From JAVBKV01 sp031553885 (GTDB taxonomy: Bacteria; Bacteroidota; Bacteroidia; Bacteroidales; Azobacteroidaceae): DNA of 64,000 bases. The notes beneath the pieces are model-generated. The model was not told the DNA's origin and made no database searches. It was given only the letters and a program-made list of their open reading frames with translations. The position numbers and the translations under genes were made by a program. Positions 24,779 to 32,893 of this stretch are shown piece by piece; positions within the stretch are counted from its first letter, which is position 1, and each line of letters opens with the position of its first letter. The stretch covers positions 9,930-73,929 of the forward strand of contig JAVBKV010000041.1 of the NCBI GenBank assembly GCA_031553885.1, in the 5' to 3' direction.

Positions 24779-26074
24779 TTATTTATTCGATAAAAGATTT
24801 TCTTTTCTTAAAGTAACTGCATTTTTATGACCATCCAGTTCTTCGTTGGCAGCCATAATTTCAATGGTGTCTCCCAGGTTAATGATCCCTTCCCGGGAAA
24901 TTTCCTGAAAAGTAATTTTTTTGACGAAACTATCCAGGTTGACTCCACTGTATGCTTTGGCGTATCCATTGGTCGGAAGGGTATGATTGGTTCCCGAGGC
25001 GTAATCACCAGCACTTTCAGGGGTGTAGTGACCCAGGAAAACTGATCCGGCATTCGTGATTTGAACTGCAATTTCTAAGTAATCGGCAGTTTCGATGATC
25101 AGGTGCTCGGGAGCATAGTCATTAGTCATTTCGATGATTTCCTGATTGTTTTTTAAGAGGATGATTTTACTGTGTTCAAGCGCTTGCCGGGCAATGGCTT
25201 TACGGGGGAGTATGTCCAGTTGCTCTTTTACTTCTGCAATGACCTTTTCAGCCAGTGTTTCCGAAGTTGTGATAAGAATTGACTGGCTGTCGGCTCCGTG
25301 TTCCGCCTGTGAAAGCAGGTCTGCTGCAACAAAAGCAGGGTTGGCCGAGTCGTCGGCAATGACTTCCACTTCCGATGGACCGGCAGGCATGTCGATTGCT
25401 ACGTCCCTGAGGCTGACCAGTTGCTTGGCGGCCATGACATACTGATTTCCGGGCCCGAATATCTTATAGACCTGGGGAATGGTTTCCGTACCGTAAGCCA
25501 TAGCCGCTATGGCCTGCACTCCTCCGGCTTTGAATATCCGGTGTACACCGGCTTCCCGGGCTGCAAATAAAATGGCCGGATGTATTTTCCCTTCCTTATT
25601 CGGAGGAGAACAAAGGATGATTTCCTTGCAACCAGCAATGCGGGCGGGTGTAGCCAGCATCAGCACCGTGGAAAAAAGAGGGGCTGTTCCTCCGGGAATG
25701 TATAATCCGACTTTTTCGATACCGACCGCTTTCTGCCAGCAGACAACTCCCGGCATTGTCTCTATTTGACGGACAGGAAGTTGTTGGGCCGCATGGAATG
25801 TCTCGATGTTCTTTTGGGCGATCCGGATCGCCTGTTTGAGTTCACCGGATATCTGTTGTCCGGCCTCCTCTATTTCCCGTCCCGAAACCTCCAATGCCTG
25901 TAATTTTACCTGATCGAAGTGGTCTTCGTATTCCAATACCGCCTGATCTCCGCGCTCACGGACATCGGCGAGTATCTTACCTACAGTTTCTGTTAAGCTG
26001 CTGTTGTCGATTGCCGGCCGGGCAAGAAGCTGCTTCCATGTTTCTTTGGCCGGATATTTTATCAGTTGGATCAT
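24779..26074 (-). CDS. hisD: histidinol dehydrogenase
   Basis: A 431-residue enzyme of standard length that oxidises histidinol to histidine in two NAD-dependent steps. Recognisable segments are VGLYIPGGTAPLFSTVLMLATPARIAGC, GPGNQYVMAAKQLV, DMPAGPSEVEVIAD, LLSQAEHGADSQ (Zn-binding His) and APEHLIIETADY with the catalytic Glu-His, and SAGDYASGTNHTLPT. It begins 3 bases after the hisG stop. No alteration of key residues was seen. Confidence 0.96.
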   Translation of the reverse strand: MIQLIKYPAKETWKQLLARPAIDNSSLTETVGKILADVRERGDQAVLEYEDHFDQVKLQALEVSGREIEEAGQQISGELKQAIRIAQKNIETFHAAQQLPVRQIETMPGVVCWQKAVGIEKVGLYIPGGTAPLFSTVLMLATPARIAGCKEIILCSPPNKEGKIHPAILFAAREAGVHRIFKAGGVQAIAAMAYGTETIPQVYKIFGPGNQYVMAAKQLVSLRDVAIDMPAGPSEVEVIADDSANPAFVAADLLSQAEHGADSQSILITTSETLAEKVIAEVKEQLDILPRKAIARQALEHSKIILLKNNQEIIEMTNDYAPEHLIIETADYLEIAVQITNAGSVFLGHYTPESAGDYASGTNHTLPTNGYAKAYSGVNLDSFVKKITFQEISREGIINLGDTIEIMAANEELDGHKNAVTLRKENLLSNK

Positions 26075-26077
26075 TGT

Positions 26078-26929
26078 CTAAAGGATCATTTTTTCAATGG
26101 GTATTACTAAAATTCCTTCCGCTCCGGCAGCTTTGAGTTTGCTGATGATTTCCCAGAAACGTTTTTCGCTGATTACCGAGTGGATCGAGCTCCAGCCTTC
26201 CTGTGCAAGGGGAAGTACCGTCGGGCTTTTCATTCCCGGCAGTATATCGAAAATCTCCTGTAATTTATTGTTGGGAGCGTTCAGTAATATGTATTTTTTG
26301 TCATCTGCCGTTTGAACAGCATTGATCCGGAAAACGAGTTCTTCCAGTATTTCTTTTTTCTCTTTTGTCAGGTTTTTATTTCCGATCAGTAATGCTTCCG
26401 ACTGCATGACTACTTCCACTTCTTTCAAGTGGTTGCTGATCAGGGTGCTTCCTGAGCTTACAATATCGAATATAGCATCCGACAGGCCAATACCCGGAGC
26501 GATTTCCACCGAACCACTGATGACATGAATGTCGGCCTTGATAGCATTCTTTTTTAAGAAGTCGCTTAAAATGCCAGGATAAGAGGTCGCTATTTTTTTT
26601 CCGGCAAACCAATTCAGGCTGTGGTATTCTTCTTCTTTCGGTATGGCCAACGATAACCGGCATTTACTGAATCCTAACCGCTGGAGGAGGTCTGCATTCT
26701 GCTTCTTTTCGATGTATTCGTTTTCTCCTACAATTCCCAGGTCGGTCACTCCGTCGGCTACTGCCTGAGGAATGTCGTCGTCTCTGAGGAAAAGAATTTC
26801 TATCGGAAATGTTTTGGACGGAACCAATAAACTTCGCTTTCCGGAGGTCAATTTAATTCCAGCTTCGTTTAGAAGTTCCATTGTTTCTTCAAATAACCGG
26901 CCTTTGGACTGTACTGCAATTCTTAACAT
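26078..26929 (-). CDS. hisG: ATP phosphoribosyltransferase, long form
   Basis: A 283-residue HisG_L-type enzyme that commits ATP and PRPP to histidine synthesis. The catalytic half starts LRIAVQSKGRLFEETMELL and includes GVTDLGIVGENEYIE and the PRPP loop ISGSVEIAPGIGLSDAIFDIVSSGSTL. The C-terminal ACT-like domain (about 205-283, ending GAEGILVIPIEKMI) mediates allosteric inhibition by histidine. It is the first structural gene of the operon, 12 bases after the attenuator terminator's T-run, so it is controlled both by attenuation and by feedback. Confidence 0.96.
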   Translation of the reverse strand: MLRIAVQSKGRLFEETMELLNEAGIKLTSGKRSLLVPSKTFPIEILFLRDDDIPQAVADGVTDLGIVGENEYIEKKQNADLLQRLGFSKCRLSLAIPKEEEYHSLNWFAGKKIATSYPGILSDFLKKNAIKADIHVISGSVEIAPGIGLSDAIFDIVSSGSTLISNHLKEVEVVMQSEALLIGNKNLTKEKKEILEELVFRINAVQTADDKKYILLNAPNNKLQEIFDILPGMKSPTVLPLAQEGWSSIHSVISEKRFWEIISKLKAAGAEGILVIPIEKMIL

Positions 26930-26940
26930 AACTAATTGTT

Positions 26941-26976
26941 TAAATAAAAAAAGCTTACCTTTTCCGGTAAGCTTTC
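26941..26976 (-). terminator. his attenuator terminator
   Basis: On the minus strand AAGCTTACC (26974-26966) pairs with GGTAAGCTT (26959-26951) around a 6-base loop and is followed by a T-rich run (TTTTTATTTA). It lies between the hisL stop and the hisG start. Confidence 0.85.
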
Positions 26977-27021
26977 AATTATGGTATTGTAACGTTTATT
27001 TACACAAAAAGCCCACCGGAA
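26962..27021 (-). promoter_or_regulatory. antiterminator pairing arms
   Basis: TTCCGGT just after the leader stop (27021-27015) is the exact reverse complement of ACCGGAA (26968-26962) inside the terminator, allowing a competing structure. A second exact 9-base pair joins ATTTACACA in the leader peptide (27059-27051) with TGTGTAAAT (27006-26998). Confidence 0.65.
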
Positions 27022-27022
27022 G

Positions 27023-27067
27023 TTATCCGTTGTAATGATGGGAATGATGATGTGTAAATTTGTTCAT
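27023..27067 (-). CDS. hisL: histidine operon leader peptide (five His codons)
   Basis: A 14-codon frame reads MNKFTHHHSHHYNG and stop, with five His codons in a span of six. It lies between a -7 box and an intrinsic terminator, directly before hisG, as expected of a histidine-sensing attenuation leader: stalling at His codons when charged tRNA-His is scarce should favour the antiterminator; completing the peptide covers the TTCCGGT arm and lets the terminator form. The peptide itself has no further expected function. It is too short for normal gene callers. Confidence 0.85.
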   Translation of the reverse strand: MNKFTHHHSHHYNG

Positions 27068-27086
27068 ATTTTCTTTGAATATTTTA

Positions 27087-27118
27087 CAAAGGTAAAGTAA
27101 AGATATGAATTATGCAAT
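27087..27118 (-). promoter_or_regulatory. his operon promoter
   Basis: TACCTTTG (27094-27087) with ATTG (27118-27115) 20 bases upstream. Initiation near 27080 leaves a leader just long enough to hold hisL. Confidence 0.65.
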
Positions 27119-28423
27119 CAAATTAAAGAAAATATGAAACCGGGTCTTTCCATCCTCTTCTGTAGAAAAGGAAAATTTATATCCGTGGTTCATCAAAACC
27201 TCCCGGATGAACATCAATCCGATCCCTTGCCCGGTGGATTTGGTGGTGAAAAACGGAGTAAACAGCTTTTTACGGATATCCAGTGTAATTCCCGGTCCGT
27301 TGTCTTCCACTGTCACCTGCAAGGGAGAAGATTGCACTAGGATGCGTATTTCTCCGTTTTTTCCGATGGATTCGTATGCGTTTTTTATCAGGTTGATGAA
27401 TACCTGTTCCAGTTGTATTCTGTCGATCACAGCAATACAGGGCATTTCCGACAGGGATATGGTTAAGCGGATGTTTCGTTTATTGCATTCCGGAATACAA
27501 AATGCATCAACCGACCGGATTACTTCATTTAGATCGACCGGAGTTAAAACAGGACGTGGAATTTTGACAACATTGGCAAAATTGGTTATGAAACGGCTCA
27601 GGTGGTTGCATCGTTCAAATGAAGCATCTACGGCGGGTAAGACATCTGCCAGTTCATTGTCCTTGTTTTGATGTAAACTATCGGAAATAACGTTAAGCGT
27701 TGAATTCACTGCTGCTACCGAATTGTTGACTTCATGTGCCATCATCCGAATGATATTCTCGTATGATTTTTTCTCTATTTTCAGAGCTTCATGAGTTAAT
27801 TCTTCAATCAGGATAAAAGGGTGGGAGAAACCACGATCGATAAACGATGAGCGGATACACCGGTAAAGTGTTATACCGGAAATCCGCAAGACAACATCTT
27901 CCTGAGGTTTTAAATCAGCCATTGCTTTTCCTACTTCGATCCCCGTTTCTTCCAGCCGTTTATTTAAAACACCTTCCTGAGAATTTAGCCCCAGTAAACG
28001 CAATCCGGCAGGATTAATCTGAGTGATTCTTTCATTAAAATCCAAAATGATTAATCCTTGGGGCGAAGCATTGATCAGTAGATCCAGAAAATGATTTTGT
28101 TCCCTGACGTGTAAACGTTCTTCTTTGAGTTGCCCCAATATCCTGTTGAAGACTTCGATCAGGTGGTCTGTTTCTTTGTGTCCGACCAGGCGTAAACGGG
28201 AGGAAAAGTCCTGTTGCTTCAGTAAATCCATTCCGTCACTGATCATTTTGTAAGGTTTCAGCAACATACGGTAAAATACAATAAACAACACCACAGCAAG
28301 TAAAGTAATCCCTTCAATCAATAGAAAAAGGACAAAGTTCGTTTTTGCCAAAAGAAATCCGATGGTAGCCAGTGCCCCAAATACCAAAGTAAATAATATC
28401 CAGAAAGTTCCTTTGAGTTTCAT
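27110..28423 (-). CDS. NtrY-like membrane sensor histidine kinase
   Basis: A 437-residue kinase with two adjacent N-terminal membrane helices (about 5-48) and almost no periplasmic loop, a HAMP-like linker, a PAS domain (about 110-205: NHFLDLLINASPQGLIILD, LRLLGLNSQEG) and a kinase core with the phospho-acceptor His in MMAHEVNNSVAAVNS. The ATPase domain shows LEQVFINLIKNAYES, VEDNGPGI and TTKSTGQGIGLMF. It should sense a membrane or cytoplasmic signal and phosphorylate the NtrC-like regulator encoded 34 bases upstream. It is the last gene of the export-system cluster. Confidence 0.92.
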   Translation of the reverse strand: MKLKGTFWILFTLVFGALATIGFLLAKTNFVLFLLIEGITLLAVVLFIVFYRMLLKPYKMISDGMDLLKQQDFSSRLRLVGHKETDHLIEVFNRILGQLKEERLHVREQNHFLDLLINASPQGLIILDFNERITQINPAGLRLLGLNSQEGVLNKRLEETGIEVGKAMADLKPQEDVVLRISGITLYRCIRSSFIDRGFSHPFILIEELTHEALKIEKKSYENIIRMMAHEVNNSVAAVNSTLNVISDSLHQNKDNELADVLPAVDASFERCNHLSRFITNFANVVKIPRPVLTPVDLNEVIRSVDAFCIPECNKRNIRLTISLSEMPCIAVIDRIQLEQVFINLIKNAYESIGKNGEIRILVQSSPLQVTVEDNGPGITLDIRKKLFTPFFTTKSTGQGIGLMFIREVLMNHGYKFSFSTEEDGKTRFHIFFNLIA

Positions 28424-28457
28424 TTTTTTCTAATTGATCTTGAAGACCTTAAGAAGA

Positions 28458-29792
28458 TTACAGTCCAATACTGTACTTCTCCAACCGGCGATACAACGCC
28501 TGCCTGGTCAACCCCAGGGCTGCTGCTACTTTGGTATAATTATCTCCATAAAGTTCCAATGCCTTGAGAATCATATTTTTTTCCATATCTTCCAGAGGCA
28601 ATACCATTTCCTGTTTTGAGACTCCGGCTTTTCCCGGAGTTAGTTCCTGTTGCTTTTTAAAATCTTCCTCGGTTATGACCGGTTTTCCTGATACCAGAAT
28701 AGTCCGTTCAACCAGGTTTTTCAATTCACGTATATTACCCGGATAGGGTAGTGTTTTCAGAAATGCCAACGCATCCGGTGTTATCTCTACTGGATCTAAC
28801 CCGTTTTGTTGTATTTGTTGCTGAGCGAAATGTTTAACCAGCAGCGGAATGTCTTCGGTTCGTTCCCGAAGGGCGGGTACTCGGATGGTAATCAGGTTGA
28901 TCCGGTAAAACAGATCTTCCCGGAAGGCGCCATTTATCACCATTTCCGGTAAGTTCCGGTTCGTAGCGCTGATGATCCGGACATCTACCTGTTTGGGTTT
29001 ACTGTCTCCCAATACTTCGAAAGTCTGGTCCTGCAATACACGGAGTAATTTAACCTGGGAGTTGAGATCCAGTTCTCCTATCTCGTCGAGGAAAATACTC
29101 CCTTTATCAGCCATTTCGAAGCGTCCCATGCGGTCGTAGCCAGCATCCGTGAAAGCGCCTTTCCTATGACCGAACATTTCACTTTCAAATAATGATTGGG
29201 AGATTCCGCCCAGGTTAACTTTGACAAAGGCATTTTTCTTTCTCTTGCTGTGAGTATGGATTGCTTCTGCGATCAGTTCTTTTCCGGTACCGCTTTCACC
29301 GGTAATCAGTACAGAGGCATTGGTGTCGGCAATCCGTGCAATGGTTTGGAAAATATGAGTTAGTAAAGGTGACTTTCCGATAATGTTATCAAACCGGATT
29401 GTTTGGTGATACTCATTTTCTTTTTTATTCAGACTGATGGCTGTTTCGACGATTTTCAATAATGCCCGGTTGTCCCAGGGTTTGGTGATAAAATCAAAAG
29501 CCCCTGCCTGTATCCCTTTGACCGCAAGATTGATGGATCCCCAGGCCGTAATCAGTATTACGGGAACTTCCGGACGAAATATCTTAACCTGACGCAGCAG
29601 AATAAGTCCTTCTTCACCGCTGGTTCCGGAAGTATAATTCATATCCATAATGATAACGTCCGGGGATTGTGCGCGCGCGCAGTTCAGGGTCTCTTCCGGA
29701 TTGGAACAGGTTTGTGTTTCGTATCCGGACCGGTTGAGTACCAGGCTCAACGAAGAACGGACGGCAGCATCATCGTCGGAAATCAATATCAT
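28458..29792 (-). CDS. NtrC-family sigma-54-dependent response regulator
   Basis: A 444-residue regulator: receiver domain 1-120 (ISDDDAAVR; phosphorylation Asp in VIIMDMNY), AAA+ domain about 137-370 with Walker A GESGTGKE, a GAFTDA loop in place of canonical GAFTGA, Walker B GSIFLDEIGE and an Arg-finger region, and a C-terminal Fis-type helix-turn-helix (LGLTRQALYRRLEKY). It should activate sigma-54 promoters when phosphorylated by the adjacent kinase. A sigma-54-like promoter sits upstream of the export operon at 36208-36222, the obvious target. It has its own -7 box at 29813-29820. Confidence 0.93.
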   Translation of the reverse strand: MILISDDDAAVRSSLSLVLNRSGYETQTCSNPEETLNCARAQSPDVIIMDMNYTSGTSGEEGLILLRQVKIFRPEVPVILITAWGSINLAVKGIQAGAFDFITKPWDNRALLKIVETAISLNKKENEYHQTIRFDNIIGKSPLLTHIFQTIARIADTNASVLITGESGTGKELIAEAIHTHSKRKKNAFVKVNLGGISQSLFESEMFGHRKGAFTDAGYDRMGRFEMADKGSIFLDEIGELDLNSQVKLLRVLQDQTFEVLGDSKPKQVDVRIISATNRNLPEMVINGAFREDLFYRINLITIRVPALRERTEDIPLLVKHFAQQQIQQNGLDPVEITPDALAFLKTLPYPGNIRELKNLVERTILVSGKPVITEEDFKKQQELTPGKAGVSKQEMVLPLEDMEKNMILKALELYGDNYTKVAAALGLTRQALYRRLEKYSIGL

Positions 29793-29812
29793 AATTCCTG
29801 GTTTGTTTAAGA

Positions 29813-29820
29813 CAAATATA
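29813..29820 (-). promoter_or_regulatory. -7 box for the NtrC/NtrY-like pair
   Basis: TATATTTG on the minus strand, 21 bases before the regulator's ATG at 29792, suggests housekeeping transcription of the pair independent of the upstream export genes. Confidence 0.55.
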
Positions 29821-29860
29821 TAACATTTATTTTAATAAGTAGTTTATCATAATTCTTGAT

Positions 29861-29893
29861 CGTCATTGCGAGGAGGTACGACGAAGCCAATCT
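29861..29893. repeat. REP-like element (CGTCATTGCGAGGAGG type)
   Basis: A 33-base segment, CGTCATTGCGAGGAGG then TACGACGAAGCCAATCT, abuts the TolC-like stop codon. It matches a GC-rich intergenic repeat motif seen in unrelated bacterial genomes; only one copy occurs in this window. Confidence 0.6.
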
Positions 29894-31480
29894 TTATTTT
29901 GTGATAGCATCATAATCGGTATACAATTCCTTGTGGTTTACAAAATCATACAGGGTGATGGATCGTATCCGATAATAATAGGACCACAATGAATACATCT
30001 CTTCGATGTATTTCCTGCGGGCTTCGTCTTTGGAGGACTGAGCGTCGTTGAGGTTCAATACGTCGATTTTGCCGAGAATGAATGCTTCGATGCTGGTTTC
30101 ATACCGTTTCTGGGCGATCTGGTCCGTTTCGGCAGCAATGTTTAATTGTTTCGATTGATTATTGAAGTGCTCCACTTGCAGGAAAATATCCTGATTGAAG
30201 TCTATCCTTTCTTTTTCTATCCGGGATTCAACGACTTCCCGGTTGGATTCAGCCATTTTTACCTTTCCCTTTCCTTTTCCCCAATCCAGGATCGGGATCC
30301 GGACTCCCAGGTTAACTACCTGGTTACTTCTCAGGTTATCGAATATTTCGGGAATATGCGAATCTTGCCCTGATAATCCGAAAGACAAGAACAAACTGGC
30401 GTTCCACCGCTCGGATTTGGCCTGACTGACGTTTCTTGATGCTTCCAGTTGCCGCCGCCGGATTTCCTGCGTAAAAGAACTGTTTTCTAAAGCCAGGTTC
30501 AACACTTCATCGTAGTTTAACTGGAAATGATCCAGCGATTCCGGGAGGGTAGGGACCAGGGTGATGATTTCGCTATAACTCAGAAAGGATCGTAACCGGA
30601 ACATACTTGCCTTCAATGAAGACCGGGCCTCGGTTACGGAAGCTTCTGCTTTCAGGTTGGATATTTTCAACTGCAACAAGTCATTTTCCGAAATCTGACC
30701 GATTTTATGCTTGGCTTCAGCAATGGTATACAGCCGTTCGGTGTTCTTCTGGTTCTGAACGGCGATATTCAGGTTCATCTCTCCAAGCAGTAAATTGAAA
30801 TAATAATTAATTGCTGTTACAGTTACATTTTCCAGTTGGGAAATCAGACGGGCTTTTGCTTCTTTGTACTTGACCGGTTCGATTTTCTGCAGCCACCTGA
30901 CGCGGTTAAAACCGAAGATCGGTTGTTCCAATGTAACGGCGACCGGCATGAGCATGTACTTCGTTGAGGAGCTGCTCCCGAATTGATCCAGGCGTTGCAT
31001 ACTACTTTCTACCGAAAGTTTTCCTCCTGTCCAGGGAATGTTCTGGTTGATGGAGAGTGCGGCATCCAGACGGCTGTAATCATTGCTTACAAACGTGTAG
31101 GTTCCATCCGTATTCTGAAATTGATTATAAGACTTGGAATAATAAGGGAGGGTTCCATCCAGTATCACTTCGGGCAGCAATTCCGCTTTGTAGGTGCGGT
31201 ATTCCCAGTAGCTGGAACGAAATTCGTTTTTGGCAACCAATGCATCGACCGAATGAATGCCGCTTTCATAAATAGCCTGTTCCAGGCTGATTCGTACAGT
31301 ATCCTGAGCGGATAATGAAGAAAATGAAGAAAATGAAAAGAATAAAAAGAATGAAATAAATGAACAGAAAGCAGGCGTACGCCTATCCCCCTCTGGAGGG
31401 GGCAGGGGGAGGAATCCTGATGAAAGGAATGTTTTTACATTCGATCTCAACACTTTTTTCTTTTTCTTAAACACGTTCAT
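29894..31480 (-). CDS. TolC-family outer-membrane efflux protein
   Basis: A 528-residue protein with two OEP repeats, rich in coiled-coil helices (SQLENVTVTAINYYFNLLLGEMNL, SNLKAEASVTEARSSLKASM, and the mirrored second half ending LNDAQSSKDEARRKYIEEMYS). It forms the outer-membrane channel for the adjacent HlyD and ABC proteins. The N-terminus is odd: from the only ATG (31480) about 40 residues precede the signal peptide, and FLPLPPPEGDRRTP is encoded by a palindromic repeat (31373-31413). The hydrophobic core SFISFFLFFSFSSFSSL comes from low-complexity DNA. A non-ATG start nearer the signal peptide is possible. Confidence 0.87.
   Translation of the reverse strand: MNVFKKKKKVLRSNVKTFLSSGFLPLPPPEGDRRTPAFCSFISFFLFFSFSSFSSLSAQDTVRISLEQAIYESGIHSVDALVAKNEFRSSYWEYRTYKAELLPEVILDGTLPYYSKSYNQFQNTDGTYTFVSNDYSRLDAALSINQNIPWTGGKLSVESSMQRLDQFGSSSSTKYMLMPVAVTLEQPIFGFNRVRWLQKIEPVKYKEAKARLISQLENVTVTAINYYFNLLLGEMNLNIAVQNQKNTERLYTIAEAKHKIGQISENDLLQLKISNLKAEASVTEARSSLKASMFRLRSFLSYSEIITLVPTLPESLDHFQLNYDEVLNLALENSSFTQEIRRRQLEASRNVSQAKSERWNASLFLSFGLSGQDSHIPEIFDNLRSNQVVNLGVRIPILDWGKGKGKVKMAESNREVVESRIEKERIDFNQDIFLQVEHFNNQSKQLNIAAETDQIAQKRYETSIEAFILGKIDVLNLNDAQSSKDEARRKYIEEMYSLWSYYYRIRSITLYDFVNHKELYTDYDAITK
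31373..31413 (+). repeat. family B repeat, copy 1 (inside the TolC-like gene)
   Basis: AGGCGTACGCCT (a perfect palindrome) followed by CCCCCTCTGGAGGGGG and CAGGGGGAGGA. It is translated within the N-terminal extension and is inverted relative to copy 2 at 31501. Confidence 0.75.
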
Positions 31481-31500
31481 ATTTTTTTTATTATTTTAAA

Positions 31501-31538
31501 GATCCTCCTCCTGCCCCCTCCGAGAGGGATAGGCGTAC
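31501..31538 (-). repeat. family B repeat, copy 2
   Basis: Inverted, slightly degenerate copy (CCTCCTCCTGCCCCCTCC ... AGGCGTAC) between the TolC-like gene and the permease gene, 87 bases from copy 1. Confidence 0.75.
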
Positions 31539-31549
31539 ATCATCATTCT

Positions 31550-32860
31550 TTATTCGTAGTGCAGGGCTTCTGCGGGTTGGATGTCGGATCCTTTCTTCGC
31601 CGGATACCAGGTGCCTAGCCAAACAATGATCAGCATGGTGAGAAACGTGATTGCATAAACAATCCAGTTGGATGCCCGAATCCCTAATTGGGAAGCTACC
31701 CCCGTCAGTTGGATGTTGATGGCAATAATGGTTCCCGGAATGCTGGCGATAAGAAGCAGAGCAAAAGTCTCCCCAAGTAGCAAATACTGAATTTTTCTTT
31801 TACTGGAACCCACGGCGCAGCGCAGGCCGATTTCTCCGCGGCGGGCATTCGCCCGGAAGCGGAATGTGCCCAGGATACCCAAGAAAACATTGATCAGTAG
31901 AAATGAAACAATAGCAAGTGCGATTTGCATGGTTTCGTTATCCTCACGGTTGAAATCGCTTCGGAGGTCTTTGTAAGGTTTAACTCCTACCAGTTCGTAA
32001 GGACCGGCTTTCAACTGTTCTTTCATCTCTCGTTTGAATTTAGCCGGAAAGTCTTTATCTGCATCCGGTTTTACTCTTACCGAGATCGGAGTCTGTCCCT
32101 GCAGGTGAGTTAAGTAACTTTTTTGGAGTGGCCAAAAAAGAATTCGTTCGTAATTTTCATAATCGCTACGTTTCATTTTATTGACAATGCCGGCGACAGG
32201 TTCCTTAATATCTATATAAAATGTATTAAAATACTCCCATTCTTCATCCGTGACCGGTTTCTTTGATGGCCGTTTGCCGGTCGCATTCGGGTTTTCGCCT
32301 TTGCTGATCAGGTATTCCATAGACAAAATACTCTCGTCATAAAATTTATTATTTCTGTCCGGGGATACTATCACATAATCTCCGGCAACGACTTCATTCG
32401 AATCAAATGTTCTTCCTTTTTGAAATTTAATTTTGAACACATCAAAAAATTCCGGACTCACGTCCCTTTTGCTGGCAGTATAGCTGATTGAGTCTCTCAG
32501 ATTCCCATTTTTATAAAAATTGCCTGTGCTATAGCTACCAGAATAAGGATAGGCGTTACTCCGGCAATAACAAGCCGTTTCTATCATCGGATTTTTTTTC
32601 GTCCGCTCAAAGATAGTTATGCCTGCATCAGCCAGTTTTTCTGAATTATAGTCATTTCTATTTATATCTTTCCGATAACTGAATTCCAACAAATACACAT
32701 GGTCGATATCGAATCCGATCGGTTCAAAATAGGTTTTACTTTTTTCGTATACAAAGCCGGAACAAAACCAGAGGATACTGAATACAATGATCAGTTCGAT
32801 CAATATCCAGGTATTGCTTTTACGTTCGGCCCAGATCATTTTAAAACTATGCTTTAACAT
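31550..32860 (-). CDS. MacB/FtsX-type ABC transporter permease 2
   Basis: A 436-residue permease with one N-terminal membrane helix (about 20-40), a large periplasmic domain (about 45-310, MacB_PCD-like: VSPEFFDVFKIKFQKGRTF) and three C-terminal helices in an FtsX domain, ending ARRGEIGLRCAVGSSKRKIQYLLLGE and a PAKKGSDIQPAEALHYE tail. Such proteins couple cytoplasmic ATP hydrolysis to periplasmic substrate extrusion and do not move substrate across the inner membrane. A second, diverged permease lies upstream, so the complex is probably a heterodimer. The substrate is unknown. Confidence 0.88.
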   Translation of the reverse strand: MLKHSFKMIWAERKSNTWILIELIIVFSILWFCSGFVYEKSKTYFEPIGFDIDHVYLLEFSYRKDINRNDYNSEKLADAGITIFERTKKNPMIETACYCRSNAYPYSGSYSTGNFYKNGNLRDSISYTASKRDVSPEFFDVFKIKFQKGRTFDSNEVVAGDYVIVSPDRNNKFYDESILSMEYLISKGENPNATGKRPSKKPVTDEEWEYFNTFYIDIKEPVAGIVNKMKRSDYENYERILFWPLQKSYLTHLQGQTPISVRVKPDADKDFPAKFKREMKEQLKAGPYELVGVKPYKDLRSDFNREDNETMQIALAIVSFLLINVFLGILGTFRFRANARRGEIGLRCAVGSSKRKIQYLLLGETFALLLIASIPGTIIAINIQLTGVASQLGIRASNWIVYAITFLTMLIIVWLGTWYPAKKGSDIQPAEALHYE

Positions 32861-32893
32861 GAGAATTAAGAATTAAAAATTAAGAATTAAGAT
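32861..32893. repeat. family C TTAAGAATTAA-type spacer
   Basis: AATTAAGAATTAAAAATTAAGAATTAAG fills the gap between the two permease genes and includes the end of the upstream gene. Confidence 0.6.

Noticed and set aside
31310..31370. AAATGAAGAAAATGAAAAG repeats considered as a CRISPR or VNTR locus
   Set aside because: Units are short, imperfect, without spacers, and lie inside the TolC-like coding region.
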